From Amycolatopsis anabasis (GTDB lineage Bacteria > Actinomycetota > Actinomycetes > Mycobacteriales > Pseudonocardiaceae), in NCBI RefSeq assembly GCF_009765355.1, contig NZ_VTHK01000006.1, positions 238,470-302,469 of the forward strand: a stretch of DNA of 64,000 nucleotides. Reading direction: 5' to 3'. The position numbers and the translations under genes were made by a program. The notes under the pieces are model-generated. The model searched no databases, had not been told where the DNA came from, and was given only the letters and a program-made list of their open reading frames with translations. Numbering within the stretch: position 1 is the first letter of the stretch; each line of letters opens with the position of its first letter. Shown here one piece after another: positions 29,024 through 38,754 of the stretch.

Positions 29024-30498
29024 CGTTGACCTCCTACGAGTCGTGCGGACCGGCCGCGGCGCGTGCGCAACGCGCACAGCTCCTGGACGGCCTTCCGCTG
29101 GGTGAGTACGGTCGCCGCGGCGTAGGCGGTGAGCAGCACCACGGCCTCCGCCAGCGCACCGAGAACCGACGTCGGCGGGCCGAAGCAGCCGAGCCCGTCG
29201 AGGACGAGAACCGGGACGGCGCTGACCAGTGCGGCGACGAGCAGACCCGTGACCTGACGCGCCAGCCCCCGCGCGGAGGGGGCGAGGTCGAGCCGCATCA
29301 GCACGAACCAGGCGACCGGGAGGAGCAGCCATACCGCCAGGACGTGGGACGCCGCCGCGGCCAGCACCCCGAACCGGGTCAACGACGCCAGCGCGACGAG
29401 CAGCACCAGCAGGTGCAGGCACTGCAGGACCAGGTACGACCGCGGACGCCCGGCCGCGCGGATCGCCTCGTACCAGCCCTGCAGCAGGCAGGTCGCCAGC
29501 CCGTGGGCGCACAGCACGACGAGGACGCCGGAGGCGGTGCTCCACCGTTCGCCGAGCAGCACCACCCGGTCGCCGAGCGCCGCGGCGACCAGGTACAGGC
29601 CGCCGGTCGCCACCAAGGTGGCCCAGGTGAAACGGCCGACCGCCACCGGCAGTTCGGCGGACCGTCCACTGCGGATCAGTCTGCTGTAGACGGGGAAGGC
29701 GACCGCGCCGAGCACGACCGCCACCGTCAGGAGGGGGACGGACGCGATCCGGTACGCCAGCGAGTAGCTGCCCATGACTTCCGGGCCGAGCACGTGCCCG
29801 ATCACCGGGTAACCCACGTTCAGCAGCAACGCCGCCACGATCGCGGCCGGTCCGACGACGCCGACCCACCGCAACGCCTCGCCCGCGCGGGCGCGATCCC
29901 ACCGCGGCCTGACCCGCACCCCCGCCAGGAAGGCGAACAGCGGCTGGGCGATCGCGGTGCACAACAGGCCGAACACGAGTGCGCGCGGCCCTTCCCCGCA
30001 GACCGCGAGCACCACCGTCACCACGGCGCCGAGGACCGCGCTGCCCGCGTCGGGGAACAGCCGGCGGCGGAAGTTCAGCTCGCGGTGCATCAGTCCCATT
30101 TGGACACCCCCGACCGCGGAGAACGGCAGGCAGAGCGCGGCGAACTGGAGCAGTCCCGCCGTGGCGGGGGAACCGAGCAGGGCCGCGATCGGCCTCGCGG
30201 TGACCAGCAGAACACCGGTGAGCACGAGCGCCGTGCCGACGCTGAGCGTCAGCACGATCCCGGCGGTGCGGCCGGGATCGCTTTCGGCCCGGCTGATCAG
30301 GTCGTACACCCCCATGGACTGCACGACCTGCCCGATGTTGACCAGGGAAACGACGAAGGTCACCAGCCCGAGGTCGCCTTCGGTGAGGAAGGCCGCCAGC
30401 GCCACGGTGACCACCACCTGGCTGCCCTTGCTGATCAGGTTGATCAGACCCAGCCACAACGAACCGCGCACGGCCGCGGTCGCCAGCCGTTCGCTCAT
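29020..30498 (-). CDS. Polysaccharide flippase (Wzx/MOP family)
   Basis: 492-aa integral membrane protein with about 12-14 hydrophobic helices, of the oligosaccharide flippase family. N-terminal ATAAVRGSLWLGLINLISKGSQVVVTVALAAFLTEGDLGLV is typical, as is YSLAYRIASVPLLTVAVVLGAVAFPVYSRL in the middle. Expected to move lipid-linked repeat units across the membrane. Start overlaps the upstream GT87-type gene (ATGA), stop overlaps the downstream GT4 start. Confidence 0.93.
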   Translation of the reverse strand: MSERLATAAVRGSLWLGLINLISKGSQVVVTVALAAFLTEGDLGLVTFVVSLVNIGQVVQSMGVYDLISRAESDPGRTAGIVLTLSVGTALVLTGVLLVTARPIAALLGSPATAGLLQFAALCLPFSAVGGVQMGLMHRELNFRRRLFPDAGSAVLGAVVTVVLAVCGEGPRALVFGLLCTAIAQPLFAFLAGVRVRPRWDRARAGEALRWVGVVGPAAIVAALLLNVGYPVIGHVLGPEVMGSYSLAYRIASVPLLTVAVVLGAVAFPVYSRLIRSGRSAELPVAVGRFTWATLVATGGLYLVAAALGDRVVLLGERWSTASGVLVVLCAHGLATCLLQGWYEAIRAAGRPRSYLVLQCLHLLVLLVALASLTRFGVLAAAASHVLAVWLLLPVAWFVLMRLDLAPSARGLARQVTGLLVAALVSAVPVLVLDGLGCFGPPTSVLGALAEAVVLLTAYAAATVLTQRKAVQELCALRTRRGRSARLVGGQR

Positions 30499-31790
30499 CC
30501 CGGCCGTCCCGGCACCGGGACGGCCACCGCATGGCGCCGGGTGAGCACCGCCGCGGACACCACGAGCGCGCACCAGCACGCGACGACGGCCACGCCGTCG
30601 ACGGTGGCGGCCGTTCGCTCGCCGAACACCGGAATGAGCACGCGGTCGACCAGGTGCAGGTGCAGGAAGGGCACGGCCAGTGCCAGCACGGCGAATCCCA
30701 GCGCCCGGCCACCGGGTCCGTTCCGGCGCCGCCACCAGGCCATCGCGGCCGCCGCCATCGCGGGCACCGCGATGAGGACGTCACCCGGCTGGTGCACCAC
30801 GGCGACCACCACCGCCACGCAGACGAGCAGATCCGCCACCGCACCGGCCGCGGGGTCGGCCAGCCGGTTCAGCCGCCGGACCAGGATCGCGGTCACCGCG
30901 AGCACCGCGACCAGCGTGACCAGCTCCGCGCCCGGGGCGAGCCAGCCGGTGGAGCGGAACAACACCGCGGCGAAGTCGATCCGCTCACCGGTCGGCGAAT
31001 CCACCGCGCCGTAGCCGGTGCCGCGGGCATGGGTCAGATTGGCGGTGATCGTCCGGGCGAACGAGCCGATGCCACCACCTTCCACCACGAGCCAGACGAC
31101 CACCGGCAGGCTGGCCGCGGCCGCGGCCAGGGTGCCGCCCAGCGCCACCCGGCGGAATCCCTGGCACCACAACAGCACCGCGAGCGGAAACCCGAACTGC
31201 GGCTTCAGCCAGGCGAACGCGAGTGCCACGGTGGCCCAGCCGGGCCGATCGCGCCGCAGTATCAGCACTCCCGCGACGGCGACGGCGATCAGCGGATTGA
31301 TCTGTCCCAGGTACAACTGGGCCTTGCCGACCTGGCTGCTCACCATCAGCGCGGCGGCCACGACCGTCCCGAGCACCACCGGGACCGGCGCCCACTCGCG
31401 CATCCGATGAACGGCCAGTCGCCCGAGCAACCCCAGCAATCCCAGCGAAAGCAGGACGAAGGTCACCGCGCCCAGCCGGTACTCCGGCCGCGCGAACGGC
31501 AGGTGCAGGTACAGGTGGTAGGGCTGGTAGAGGTTGAAGCTCTGGCGTACCGGCCAGTGCTCGAACATCGCCGCGGGATCGTAGGGATTGCCCCCCGCGA
31601 GGAACTCCCGGATGGGGAAGTACAGCGCATCGCGGAAGTCCTGCAGCCGTTCTTCGGCACGGTTGCCCGGGCCGGGCGCCGGTACTTCGAAGGCGGGGCG
31701 GAGGGCACGCCAAGCGCTCACCGCGGCCACCGCCGCCGCCAGCGCGGTGAGCAGGGCCGACGCGGACCCCGTCCGGCGCCGGTGGGTCAT
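30495..31790 (-). CDS. GT87-type membrane glycosyltransferase
   Basis: 431-aa GT-C membrane enzyme of the DUF2029/GT87 (alpha-mannosyltransferase-like) group. It has about ten helices and the periplasmic/catalytic loop features FREF-like FPIREFLAGGNPYDPAAMF and later YLGQINPLIAVAVAG, with KPQFGFPLAVLLW. Uses a polyprenyl-phosphate sugar donor outside the membrane. Translationally coupled on both sides (ATGA). Confidence 0.87.
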   Translation of the reverse strand: MTHRRRTGSASALLTALAAAVAAVSAWRALRPAFEVPAPGPGNRAEERLQDFRDALYFPIREFLAGGNPYDPAAMFEHWPVRQSFNLYQPYHLYLHLPFARPEYRLGAVTFVLLSLGLLGLLGRLAVHRMREWAPVPVVLGTVVAAALMVSSQVGKAQLYLGQINPLIAVAVAGVLILRRDRPGWATVALAFAWLKPQFGFPLAVLLWCQGFRRVALGGTLAAAAASLPVVVWLVVEGGGIGSFARTITANLTHARGTGYGAVDSPTGERIDFAAVLFRSTGWLAPGAELVTLVAVLAVTAILVRRLNRLADPAAGAVADLLVCVAVVVAVVHQPGDVLIAVPAMAAAAMAWWRRRNGPGGRALGFAVLALAVPFLHLHLVDRVLIPVFGERTAATVDGVAVVACWCALVVSAAVLTRRHAVAVPVPGRPG

Positions 31791-32689
31791 GCGACCACCA
31801 CCGCGGCCAGCAGGGTGTTCTCGGGCAGGACCCCCACCGCGGCGGTGAGCCCGTCCTGCCGTCCCCCGCCGCGCGTCATCGCGACCACCGCGGCGCCGGC
31901 CAGCCGATCCGAAGCCCGCTGGGCGCCGAGCCGCTCGCTCAGCGATTTCGCCGGGCCGGCCAGTTCCTCGTCCACCGCGAGCACCCGGAGCGGGCGGGCC
32001 GTCGCCTCGCCGAGCATCGCGAGGCGAGCGGTCAGCACGGGATCGTCCACCCGCAGCACCGGCACCGAACGGCGGGCGCCCGCGGCCACCAGCGCGTCGC
32101 GCACGGCCTCGCCGTCCCGCCGCCCGAACGGCACGGTGCGGCGCAGCACCAGGATCGCGACGGCGGTCGTGACGGCGGCCGCGAGCGCCAGACCGGCCGC
32201 CAGCAAGGGATCGGGCGCCACCCGGGAGATCTCGACCCGCTCGTCGAGCAGGCGCAGCCGCCCAACCGGTGCGAGCAGATCCGCGTCGATCATCGCGCGG
32301 GCGATGGCCGAAGCCAGGATCCGCGCGTTGTGCTCGCTCGGCGCCCGCACGGAAAGCCGTGCGAGCCCCGACGCGGGCACGAGTTCGACCGCGACGCCCT
32401 TCGCGAGTTCGTCGATCCCGGGTGCGTCCGGGACCGACGCCGCCGCCGCGCCCAGCACCGAGGGGCTGCGCGTGAGCTCGACGAGTGCGGGCAGCGTGAG
32501 CGCCACGACTTCGCCGTACCGCGCTTCCGCGGCGGGCCCGTTGGTCACCGGACTCGCGACCAGCCCGACCCTGCCCTGGTAGACGACGTCGCGCAGCCCC
32601 ACCGCCAGGAGCACGGCCGTGCCCACGGCCACCGCGACCGCGACGGTCAGCGCGACCGTCCGGACGGTTCCCGCGTGGAGCCGGATCAC
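31787..32689 (-). CDS. Chain-length determinant (Wzz-like) membrane protein
   Basis: 300 aa with two membrane helices (about residues 11-31 and 161-181) bracketing an extracytoplasmic domain that starts YQGRVGLVASPVTNGPA, the typical Wzz topology. The C-terminal cytosolic part (about 115 residues) lacks Walker motifs, so it is not a BY-kinase fusion. Likely co-polymerase setting polysaccharide length. Overlaps both neighbours by four bases. Confidence 0.75.
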   Translation of the reverse strand: MIRLHAGTVRTVALTVAVAVAVGTAVLLAVGLRDVVYQGRVGLVASPVTNGPAAEARYGEVVALTLPALVELTRSPSVLGAAAASVPDAPGIDELAKGVAVELVPASGLARLSVRAPSEHNARILASAIARAMIDADLLAPVGRLRLLDERVEISRVAPDPLLAAGLALAAAVTTAVAILVLRRTVPFGRRDGEAVRDALVAAGARRSVPVLRVDDPVLTARLAMLGEATARPLRVLAVDEELAGPAKSLSERLGAQRASDRLAGAAVVAMTRGGGRQDGLTAAVGVLPENTLLAAVVVA

Positions 32690-33765
32690 CGCCGCCCGCC
32701 GACGAGTTCGGAGCGCAGCAGCTCGTCGTAGGACCGCATCAGCACATTCGGGTCGTGCCTGCGCCGGATGGCCGTCAAACCCATTGCCGCGGCGATGTTC
32801 CGGGCCCGCCGGTCGGCCAGCAGGCCGCGCAGCGCCTCGGCCGTGGCGTCCGGGTCCCGCGGCGGCACCAGGACACCGCCACCGTCGGCCAGCAACTCAC
32901 GGACTCCGTCCACATCGGTCGCGACCACCGGGCACCCGGCGGCCAGCGATTCGAGGACGGCGATCGGCAGGCCCTCCCAGTCGCTGGTCAGCACGGTCAC
33001 GTCCGCCGCGGCGAGCAGGGCGGGCACATCGTTGCGGTTCCCGAGAAATCGGACCCGTTCCTCGATGCCCAGGTCCGCGCAGCGGCGCTCCAGCGCGCCC
33101 CGCAGGCTGCCGTCCCCGGCGATCAGCAGGACCGCCGGACCACCCAGCCTCGCCCACGCCTCCAGCAGCACGTCGTGCCGTTTCTGCGGTTCCAGCCGGG
33201 CCACGCACAGCGCCACGGAATCCTGGGACGACAAGGTGAGCAGTTGGCGCGCCGGGCCCCGGAGGCTCGGCTGGCAGACCGGTGAGACGGCGTTGCGGAT
33301 CACGGCCGGCTTGGTCAGCCCCGCCGCGGCCAGGCGGTCGGCGATCGCCGTCGCGACCGCGACCACCTGATCGGACGTCCGGTGGAGAATGCGGGCGGCG
33401 TCGGGATAGTCGGCCTCGGCCACCCCGTGGAACACGGTCAGCAGCGGTACCCGGCGGCCGGGCAGCATCGCCATCTTCGCCGACGCGCTCGCCGACACGT
33501 TGTGCGCGATCACCGCATCCGGCTGGAACCGGCGCAGCGCTGTTCTCGTCGAGGCGGCGGCACGCAGCAGGCCACCCGCGCGGCGCCGGGCGACGGGGAC
33601 CCCGAAGATCGGAATTCCCTGTCCGCCCAGCTCTTCGGCGTGCCGGCCACCGCCACTGGCCACTCCGGACAGCCAGCCGAAGTCCTCACCTCGCACGGCC
33701 ATCTCCCGGACCAGGGCTTCGGCTCCGCCCGTCCCCATCTCACTGATCACGTGCAGGACGCGCAT
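32686..33765 (-). CDS. Glycosyltransferase family 4
   Basis: 359 aa from the ATG at 33765 (MRVLHVISEMGTGGAEALVREMA); a GTG six codons upstream is the alternative and has a poorer context. The donor domain shows CVARLEPQKRHDVLLEAWARL, IAGDGSLRG and SDWEGLPIAVLESLAAGCPVVATDVDGVREL. It overlaps the O-antigen ligase gene by about 26 bases and the Wzz-like gene by four. Confidence 0.92.
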   Translation of the reverse strand: MRVLHVISEMGTGGAEALVREMAVRGEDFGWLSGVASGGGRHAEELGGQGIPIFGVPVARRRAGGLLRAAASTRTALRRFQPDAVIAHNVSASASAKMAMLPGRRVPLLTVFHGVAEADYPDAARILHRTSDQVVAVATAIADRLAAAGLTKPAVIRNAVSPVCQPSLRGPARQLLTLSSQDSVALCVARLEPQKRHDVLLEAWARLGGPAVLLIAGDGSLRGALERRCADLGIEERVRFLGNRNDVPALLAAADVTVLTSDWEGLPIAVLESLAAGCPVVATDVDGVRELLADGGGVLVPPRDPDATAEALRGLLADRRARNIAAAMGLTAIRRRHDPNVLMRSYDELLRSELVGGRR

Positions 33766-34972
33766 TCCCGCATTTCCTTCCACTCAACAGATCGATCGCG
33801 CACGCGAGCGCGACCGCGAACCACAACGGCAGGTAGTGCTGCTCGGACAGGAAGCAGGAGGCGACCAGTGCGGCGATCAGGCTGGCCTGCACCGCGATCA
33901 CGAACCGCCGGTCCGCTCCCCGCCGCAGGGCGCGTTCGCTCGCCACCAGCGCGGTGCCTGCCAGGCCCAGCAGCAGCACCAGGCCGGGGATGCCGAGTTC
34001 CGCTCCTGTCTCGAGATAGATGTTGTGCGCCACCGGGAGCTGTTCGGCCAGTTCGGCGAGATCGGACGCGGCCACGTACTCGCTCCGGAAGCCACCCGGT
34101 CCCACGCCGTACAGCGGGTTCTCCACCAGCATCCGCGCGGCGGCCTGCCAGCGGAGTTCCCGCGCATCCACATTGGACTGCGCTATGTAGGCCTTCTCCT
34201 GCGTCGCCCGGGCCAGTTCGCCCGGCACGAAGGTCACCGCGATCAGCGTCAGTCCGGCGACGAGCGCGACGGCGCCGGTGAAGATCCGGGCCGGCAGGAC
34301 ACGGCGGACGGTCAGCCATCCGGTGGCCGCGAGCAGGGCCAGCATTCCGCCACGGGAAAAGGTGGCGAGAATGCCCGCCAGCACCACGGTGGCCGCGACC
34401 CCGGCGAGCAGCACCGACCCGCGTCCGGTTCGGCTCGCGACGATCGCGACCAGCAACGGCAACGCGGTCACCAGGACGTACGCGAGGTCGTTCGGATCCT
34501 CCAGCGGCCCCGCCGCCCGCGACTGCTCCTCGGCGATCAGGCTGTGCAGCGCACCGGTTCCGGCGGCCACGGCGCCGCCGACGGCAGCCGCGCACAACGC
34601 CACCGGCGGCACCTCGCGGGACGCGACGTCGACCAGGACGACGGCGACGGCGACGAAGGAGAGCCATCGCACCGCGTACTCCACGGTGAACGGCTCGCCC
34701 GCGTGCACGGCGGCCGAAGCCAGCACCGCGGATCCGAGCAGCAGGAGCACGGCGTGCACCGGATGCGCCGACGGCGCCCGCCGCTGCCGCAGCCGGACGA
34801 CGGCCCAGGTACCCACCAGCAGCAGCGCCGGCAGCTTGGCCAACTGGGCGTGCAGTTCGGTCAGGTATCCCTCAACCGGCGCGCATACCACCGTCAGGCA
34901 AGCGAAAGCGATCAACCACATCCGCACTGCCGGTCGTATCGGCATCTCGCGGGACCGCACCCCGACGATCAT
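33740..34972 (-). CDS. O-antigen ligase/polymerase-like membrane protein
   Basis: 410 aa, about ten to twelve membrane helices. The large extracytoplasmic loop carries the Wzy_C/ligase signature ENPLYGVGPGGFRSEYV and HNIYLETGAELGIPGLVLLLGLAG, preceded by FSRGGMLALLAA. Could polymerise repeat units or ligate the finished glycan. The ATG at 34972 was chosen for its ATGA overlap with the deacetylase stop; the open frame extends to 35026. Confidence 0.88.
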   Translation of the reverse strand: MIVGVRSREMPIRPAVRMWLIAFACLTVVCAPVEGYLTELHAQLAKLPALLLVGTWAVVRLRQRRAPSAHPVHAVLLLLGSAVLASAAVHAGEPFTVEYAVRWLSFVAVAVVLVDVASREVPPVALCAAAVGGAVAAGTGALHSLIAEEQSRAAGPLEDPNDLAYVLVTALPLLVAIVASRTGRGSVLLAGVAATVVLAGILATFSRGGMLALLAATGWLTVRRVLPARIFTGAVALVAGLTLIAVTFVPGELARATQEKAYIAQSNVDARELRWQAAARMLVENPLYGVGPGGFRSEYVAASDLAELAEQLPVAHNIYLETGAELGIPGLVLLLGLAGTALVASERALRRGADRRFVIAVQASLIAALVASCFLSEQHYLPLWFAVALACAIDLLSGRKCGNARPARDQ

Positions 34973-35952
34973 CCGCAGCGGTCCAGCTCTCGCACATCGC
35001 GCACCCGGTTCAATCCGGACGAGCACAACCCGGCCACCTGCGTGCCGATGCTCACGACCTCGAAATGCCGCCGCATAGCGCTCAACACCCAGCCCAGCAG
35101 TTCAGCCTTGCGAGCGCGCGGCACCCCCGCACCGGGGAAGAACTCCATACCCGGCATCTCGGCGCCGGTGAGCACATCGGTCGGATGCAGCAGCAGCGAA
35201 GGCGTCACCCCGCGGATCCGGCACAACCGCAACGCCGTGGCGAAATAGGCCCGGGCCAGCCTGGGCGAAGCTTCGAACAGCCGGACGAGGTAGGTCCCGT
35301 GGAAGGGAAGACGCAGCAGCGGCATCGTGGTGACCGGCACCTCGACCAGGCGCGCCCGGTCGCCGATGCGCCACCGGTACGCGCCGATCGGAGCACGCAC
35401 CCGGGAAAACCCGCCGAACAACTCCTCATGTCCCGTGCCCCGCTCCGCGGCGGGGGAAAGCTTGCGATTGTGGTAGGCCCGCGCGAGCGGGCCGATCCAG
35501 GTCGGCAGGGTGCTGGCGTCGTAGGAATACCCGCGCTCGTCGAGAAGTTCGAGCAGCGGCCGGGTGACGCTGAATCCGGGACCGCGGAAACCGACCGGCC
35601 TGGGCACGCCCGCCGCGACGATCGCCTCCTCGGTACGGCACACCTCCGCTTCCAACCGGCGCCGGGAGAACCGGTGCAACCACGGCTCGTGGAGGTAGGA
35701 ATGGTTACCCACCTCGTGGCCCTCCGCGGCGAACGCCGCCACGGCCTTCGCACCGTCCTCCCGGGCCACGTCGGCGCCCACGGCGAAAACGGTCGTGGTC
35801 AAGGAATGCTCGCCGAACAGCTCGATCAGCCGGGGCACCGCCGCGGCCAGGAAACTCGGCCGGCGTTCCCACCTGGAATCGCCGTGGGTTCGCAAATACG
35901 CCCACAAGTTGTCCAGATCGAGCGAAATGCTCGCCCTCGAGGTCGTCGTCAT
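34969..35952 (-). CDS. Polysaccharide deacetylase (NodB domain)
   Basis: 327-aa cytosolic-looking NodB-homology protein. Metal ligand and catalytic positions are visible: SLDLDN (Asp12/Asp14), NHSYLHEP (His84, His88), the GFRGPGFS motif and LLLHPTD near the end. No signal peptide, so it probably acts on a lipid-linked or nucleotide sugar precursor, or has non-classical topology. Coupled to the ligase gene. Confidence 0.9.
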   Translation of the reverse strand: MTTTSRASISLDLDNLWAYLRTHGDSRWERRPSFLAAAVPRLIELFGEHSLTTTVFAVGADVAREDGAKAVAAFAAEGHEVGNHSYLHEPWLHRFSRRRLEAEVCRTEEAIVAAGVPRPVGFRGPGFSVTRPLLELLDERGYSYDASTLPTWIGPLARAYHNRKLSPAAERGTGHEELFGGFSRVRAPIGAYRWRIGDRARLVEVPVTTMPLLRLPFHGTYLVRLFEASPRLARAYFATALRLCRIRGVTPSLLLHPTDVLTGAEMPGMEFFPGAGVPRARKAELLGWVLSAMRRHFEVVSIGTQVAGLCSSGLNRVRDVRELDRCG

Positions 35953-35988
35953 CCTGAGCTCCTACCGATTCCGGCTTGCCACTGCTGG

Positions 35989-36831
35989 TCAGGCGGTGCC
36001 ATGCGCTCTCACTCCGTCGACCACCGGCGTCTGCCGGCACGAACCGAGGACGAGGACACCGGCCAGAACCAGCGACAGTCCGGACGCGACTGACCATTGC
36101 CGCCCCGGCACGATCTGATCCCCGAGAACGGTCATTCCGGCCACGGACGCGAGCACCACGCTGGTCGCGTCCATCGACGCGACGACGGAGGTGGCCGGGC
36201 CTGATTTCAAAGCCAGCGCGAGACCGCTCTGCCCGACGACCGCCGCCAGCACCATCAACCAGGTCAACGGGGAGAACAGCAGCCCCGCCAACGGCTCGTC
36301 GGCGAGTGTCCGGCTGACCACGGCGACCACTCCGAACGCGACACCGGCCAGCACGGCGGAAGCGAGTCCGGCGTTCACCCGGCTGACCGGTATCAGCACC
36401 ACCGCACCGGCCGCGACCGTCCCGAACAGCGCGACGGCGAAGCCCGGGGGAATGTCCCGGGCCACCGAGACCGTGGACGCTCCGGCCAGCAGCACCAGGC
36501 CCGCGGCGATGATCGCCAACGCGGCGAGTTCGGCGGGGCGGATTCGCCAGCGCAGCACCAGTGCTCCGAGCAGAGCGCCCACCCCGATCGCGGCGCACGA
36601 ACCGGCCTGCACCAGGTACAGCGGCAACGAGGCCCTGGCCAGGAACGCCAGCCCGAAGGCTCCGATCTGGCTGGTGAAGCCGAAAAGGTAAACCTTGTCC
36701 GCGAGCAGCCGGGAGAGAAAACCGATTCGTGACCGCGATCTTTCACCGACCCGGCAGGCGGCCGCACTCTGCGCGACGATCCCGAGGCCGTACAACGTCA
36801 TGGACGCCGCGAGTTCGAGGTAGCCGGACAC
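35989..36831 (-). CDS. DMT/EamA-like membrane transporter
   Basis: 280 aa, about ten hydrophobic helices, no soluble domain. The two-fold repeated EamA-like pattern includes SLPLYLVQAGSCAAIGVGALLGALVL in the first half and SMDATSVVLASVAGMTVLGDQIVPG in the second. GTG start at 36831 with GGAAGG RBS. First gene of the polysaccharide operon, 36 bases before the deacetylase. May move a small precursor or lipid carrier; function unassigned. Confidence 0.8.
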   Translation of the reverse strand: MSGYLELAASMTLYGLGIVAQSAAACRVGERSRSRIGFLSRLLADKVYLFGFTSQIGAFGLAFLARASLPLYLVQAGSCAAIGVGALLGALVLRWRIRPAELAALAIIAAGLVLLAGASTVSVARDIPPGFAVALFGTVAAGAVVLIPVSRVNAGLASAVLAGVAFGVVAVVSRTLADEPLAGLLFSPLTWLMVLAAVVGQSGLALALKSGPATSVVASMDATSVVLASVAGMTVLGDQIVPGRQWSVASGLSLVLAGVLVLGSCRQTPVVDGVRAHGTA

Positions 36832-37050
36832 AGAGATCCTTCCGCATCGTTTGTGGGAATGGGCCGAACGCGACTTGGTGCGTCTCGAAAAACCTTACAA
36901 GCCAAGCAGTCCGATCCCATTCGAACGAACGCACAATGCGGCGGAACGCTGTCGACGTCGAGAGTTGTCGAGCCGGGAAATCACAATCGGGTGCAATCGG
37001 GGCGGGAGGCTAACGATTCATCGGGTACGACCCGAAGGGCGTCTCGATTG

Positions 37051-37449
37051 TCAGTGACGAGCCATGGACTCTCCGCCCGGAACGCGCTGGGTGCGGGCGG
37101 CCGGACCGAGTTTCCCTTCCGGCCACACCTCGGCCTCGGCGCTGAGCGCGGTGGCCACGTCGATGTCTCCGGAACGGACCATGTCGGCGAGCGAGCCCGA
37201 CTCCGGACGCAGCATCAGCCAGCCGGCCACCTCCGCATCGGTACCGAAGATGTCCTCGCCTTCTCTCCTACGTTTGGCGAAGTAATCACTCGCCGTCTTG
37301 GTCTGCGGCACCCAAACCGGGCCCCAGCGCAGCACGATCCGCCCGATCTCGTTGGGCTGATCCGCTGGATGGATCAATCGATCGCCGGTAACCGGCGTGA
37401 CTCGCCAGTCGAAAGGAATTCCGGGTGCGTAGATGGTCAAGGTGTCCAA
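37051..37449 (-). CDS. Hypothetical protein beside the butyrolactone genes
   Basis: About 132 aa. A TTG at 37449 with GGAGGA 7-8 bases upstream is the best start; a GTG at 37473 is the alternative. The sequence begins DTLTIYAPGIPFDWRVTPVTGDRLI, has LRWGPVWVPQTKTASDYFAKRRREGEDIFG in the middle and no signal or membrane segment. No family recognised. Divergent from the AfsA-type gene; its promoter shares the 280-base region holding a butyrolactone-receptor half-site. Confidence 0.6.
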   Translation of the reverse strand: MDTLTIYAPGIPFDWRVTPVTGDRLIHPADQPNEIGRIVLRWGPVWVPQTKTASDYFAKRRREGEDIFGTDAEVAGWLMLRPESGSLADMVRSGDIDVATALSAEAEVWPEGKLGPAARTQRVPGGESMARH

Positions 37450-37545
37450 TGCTGCTCTCCTCCGGGGGTCCACAGTTTCGCGAGAATTGAAGTTCTTTCA
37501 CGTCAACCCAACGAGGCTTGCCTATGGCGGCATCACTGTACCTCG

Positions 37546-37573
37546 AAACATACCGACCGCCCCGTTTTCTGTC
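37546..37573. promoter_or_regulatory. Candidate butyrolactone-receptor binding site (ARE-like)
   Basis: ACATACCGACC at 37548-37558 is the exact reverse complement of a sequence that fits the ArpA half-site consensus GGYCGGTWYGK as I remember it. The adjoining CCCCGTTTTCTGT is a degenerate second half. It lies about 185-210 bases upstream of the AfsA-type gene and between divergent genes, where autoregulatory elements are commonly found. Confidence 0.5.
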
Positions 37574-37755
37574 TGGAACCACACTAATGAGTGCATCTCT
37601 GGAGGTGTCACCGTCGCCCTCTCGGGTATTCGACTTCAGCTACTCCACCCACGGAAGGGCACAAACCAAGGAGCGGGGACGGGCACTTTCCCCGAGGCCG
37701 GAAACCGCTCGGTCGGTTTGGCGACCTACCCCCGCTCCTGACGAGAGGTAGAGCT

Positions 37756-38754
37756 GTGACTTGCGATCGAAGCCAATCCGGGTCCCCGGGCCACTCCCCG
37801 TTGGCTTTCACTTCCACGGTCCCCGCCCACCTGGTCCACCGTCGCAGCGTGGCGGAGGTCTTGATCATGGATTGGCGCGTACTCGGTCCGAACCACTTCG
37901 AGTGCGCCGCCCAATGGCCGCGCGGTCACCGCGTCTTCCGCACCCGTGATGGCGGGCATGATCCGCTGCTGATCGCCGAAACCTTGCGTCAAGCAGGGAT
38001 TTTGCTGTGCCACACGGCCTACGGGGTGCCCGAGGGAGCCCGGTTCCTGATGGACCGGATCGGCTTCGACGCGGATCCGTGTCAACTGGCCGACGTCGGA
38101 GAACCGGCAGAGGTGGTCGTGCGTGTCCACGCGGCACCACCCCGCCGCACCCGTCTGCTGACCCAGGTGTCCTACGACTACGAATTCTCCCGGTCAGGAC
38201 AGCACCTCGCCCGGGGTGTCGGCGGGGTTCGGTGTGTCGCCCCGGCACTGTACGAACGCATCCGCGCCCGCGCCACGCAGGACGCCGAGACCACGACCGC
38301 CGCATCCCCGGTCAAACCTTGGCGGGTCGGCTTGACCGACTACGGCGACGTGGCCATCGGGGAGCGATCAGGCCCGGCCACCGTGCCGATGCGAGTGCCG
38401 ATGGGCCATCCGGTCCATTTCGAGCATCCGCTGGATCACGTCCCGGGGATGCTGGTGCTGGAGTCGATACGGCAGGCCACACGGGTTCTGCTGGATCGGC
38501 CGGAAGCCCAGCCGATCGCCGCCAAGTTCGAATTCCACCGGTTTCTCGAGCTCGACCTGCGCAGTGAAATCAGCGCGCTGATGAAGCGCGCCGACGGCGA
38601 GACCGTCACGCTGGACATCAGCGTGGTCCAAGGCGGCCAGTGCGCCGCGGAGGGCACCCTGGTCGTGGCCGGTCAGGGCTCCAGTTGCTCCGGCCGCCGG
38701 GGCGTCGGTGTCTTCACCTCGCCCGTGGCGCCCATCCTGACGAACTGGCGGTAG
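37756..38754 (+). CDS. AfsA-type gamma-butyrolactone biosynthesis protein
   Basis: 332 aa with the two AfsA hot-dog repeats: first VPAHLVHRRSVAEVLIMDWR ... DPLLIAETLRQAGILLCHTAYGVP, second VPMGHPVHFEHPLDHVPGMLVLESIRQATR. AfsA enzymes condense a beta-ketoacyl thioester with dihydroxyacetone phosphate, the key step in making A-factor-type signals. GTG start at 37756 with GAGAGG RBS. The last 82 bases overlap the 3' end of a TetR gene on the other strand, so the pair is convergent, unlike the divergent scbA/scbR arrangement. Confidence 0.93.
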   Translation: MTCDRSQSGSPGHSPLAFTSTVPAHLVHRRSVAEVLIMDWRVLGPNHFECAAQWPRGHRVFRTRDGGHDPLLIAETLRQAGILLCHTAYGVPEGARFLMDRIGFDADPCQLADVGEPAEVVVRVHAAPPRRTRLLTQVSYDYEFSRSGQHLARGVGGVRCVAPALYERIRARATQDAETTTAASPVKPWRVGLTDYGDVAIGERSGPATVPMRVPMGHPVHFEHPLDHVPGMLVLESIRQATRVLLDRPEAQPIAAKFEFHRFLELDLRSEISALMKRADGETVTLDISVVQGGQCAAEGTLVVAGQGSSCSGRRGVGVFTSPVAPILTNWR

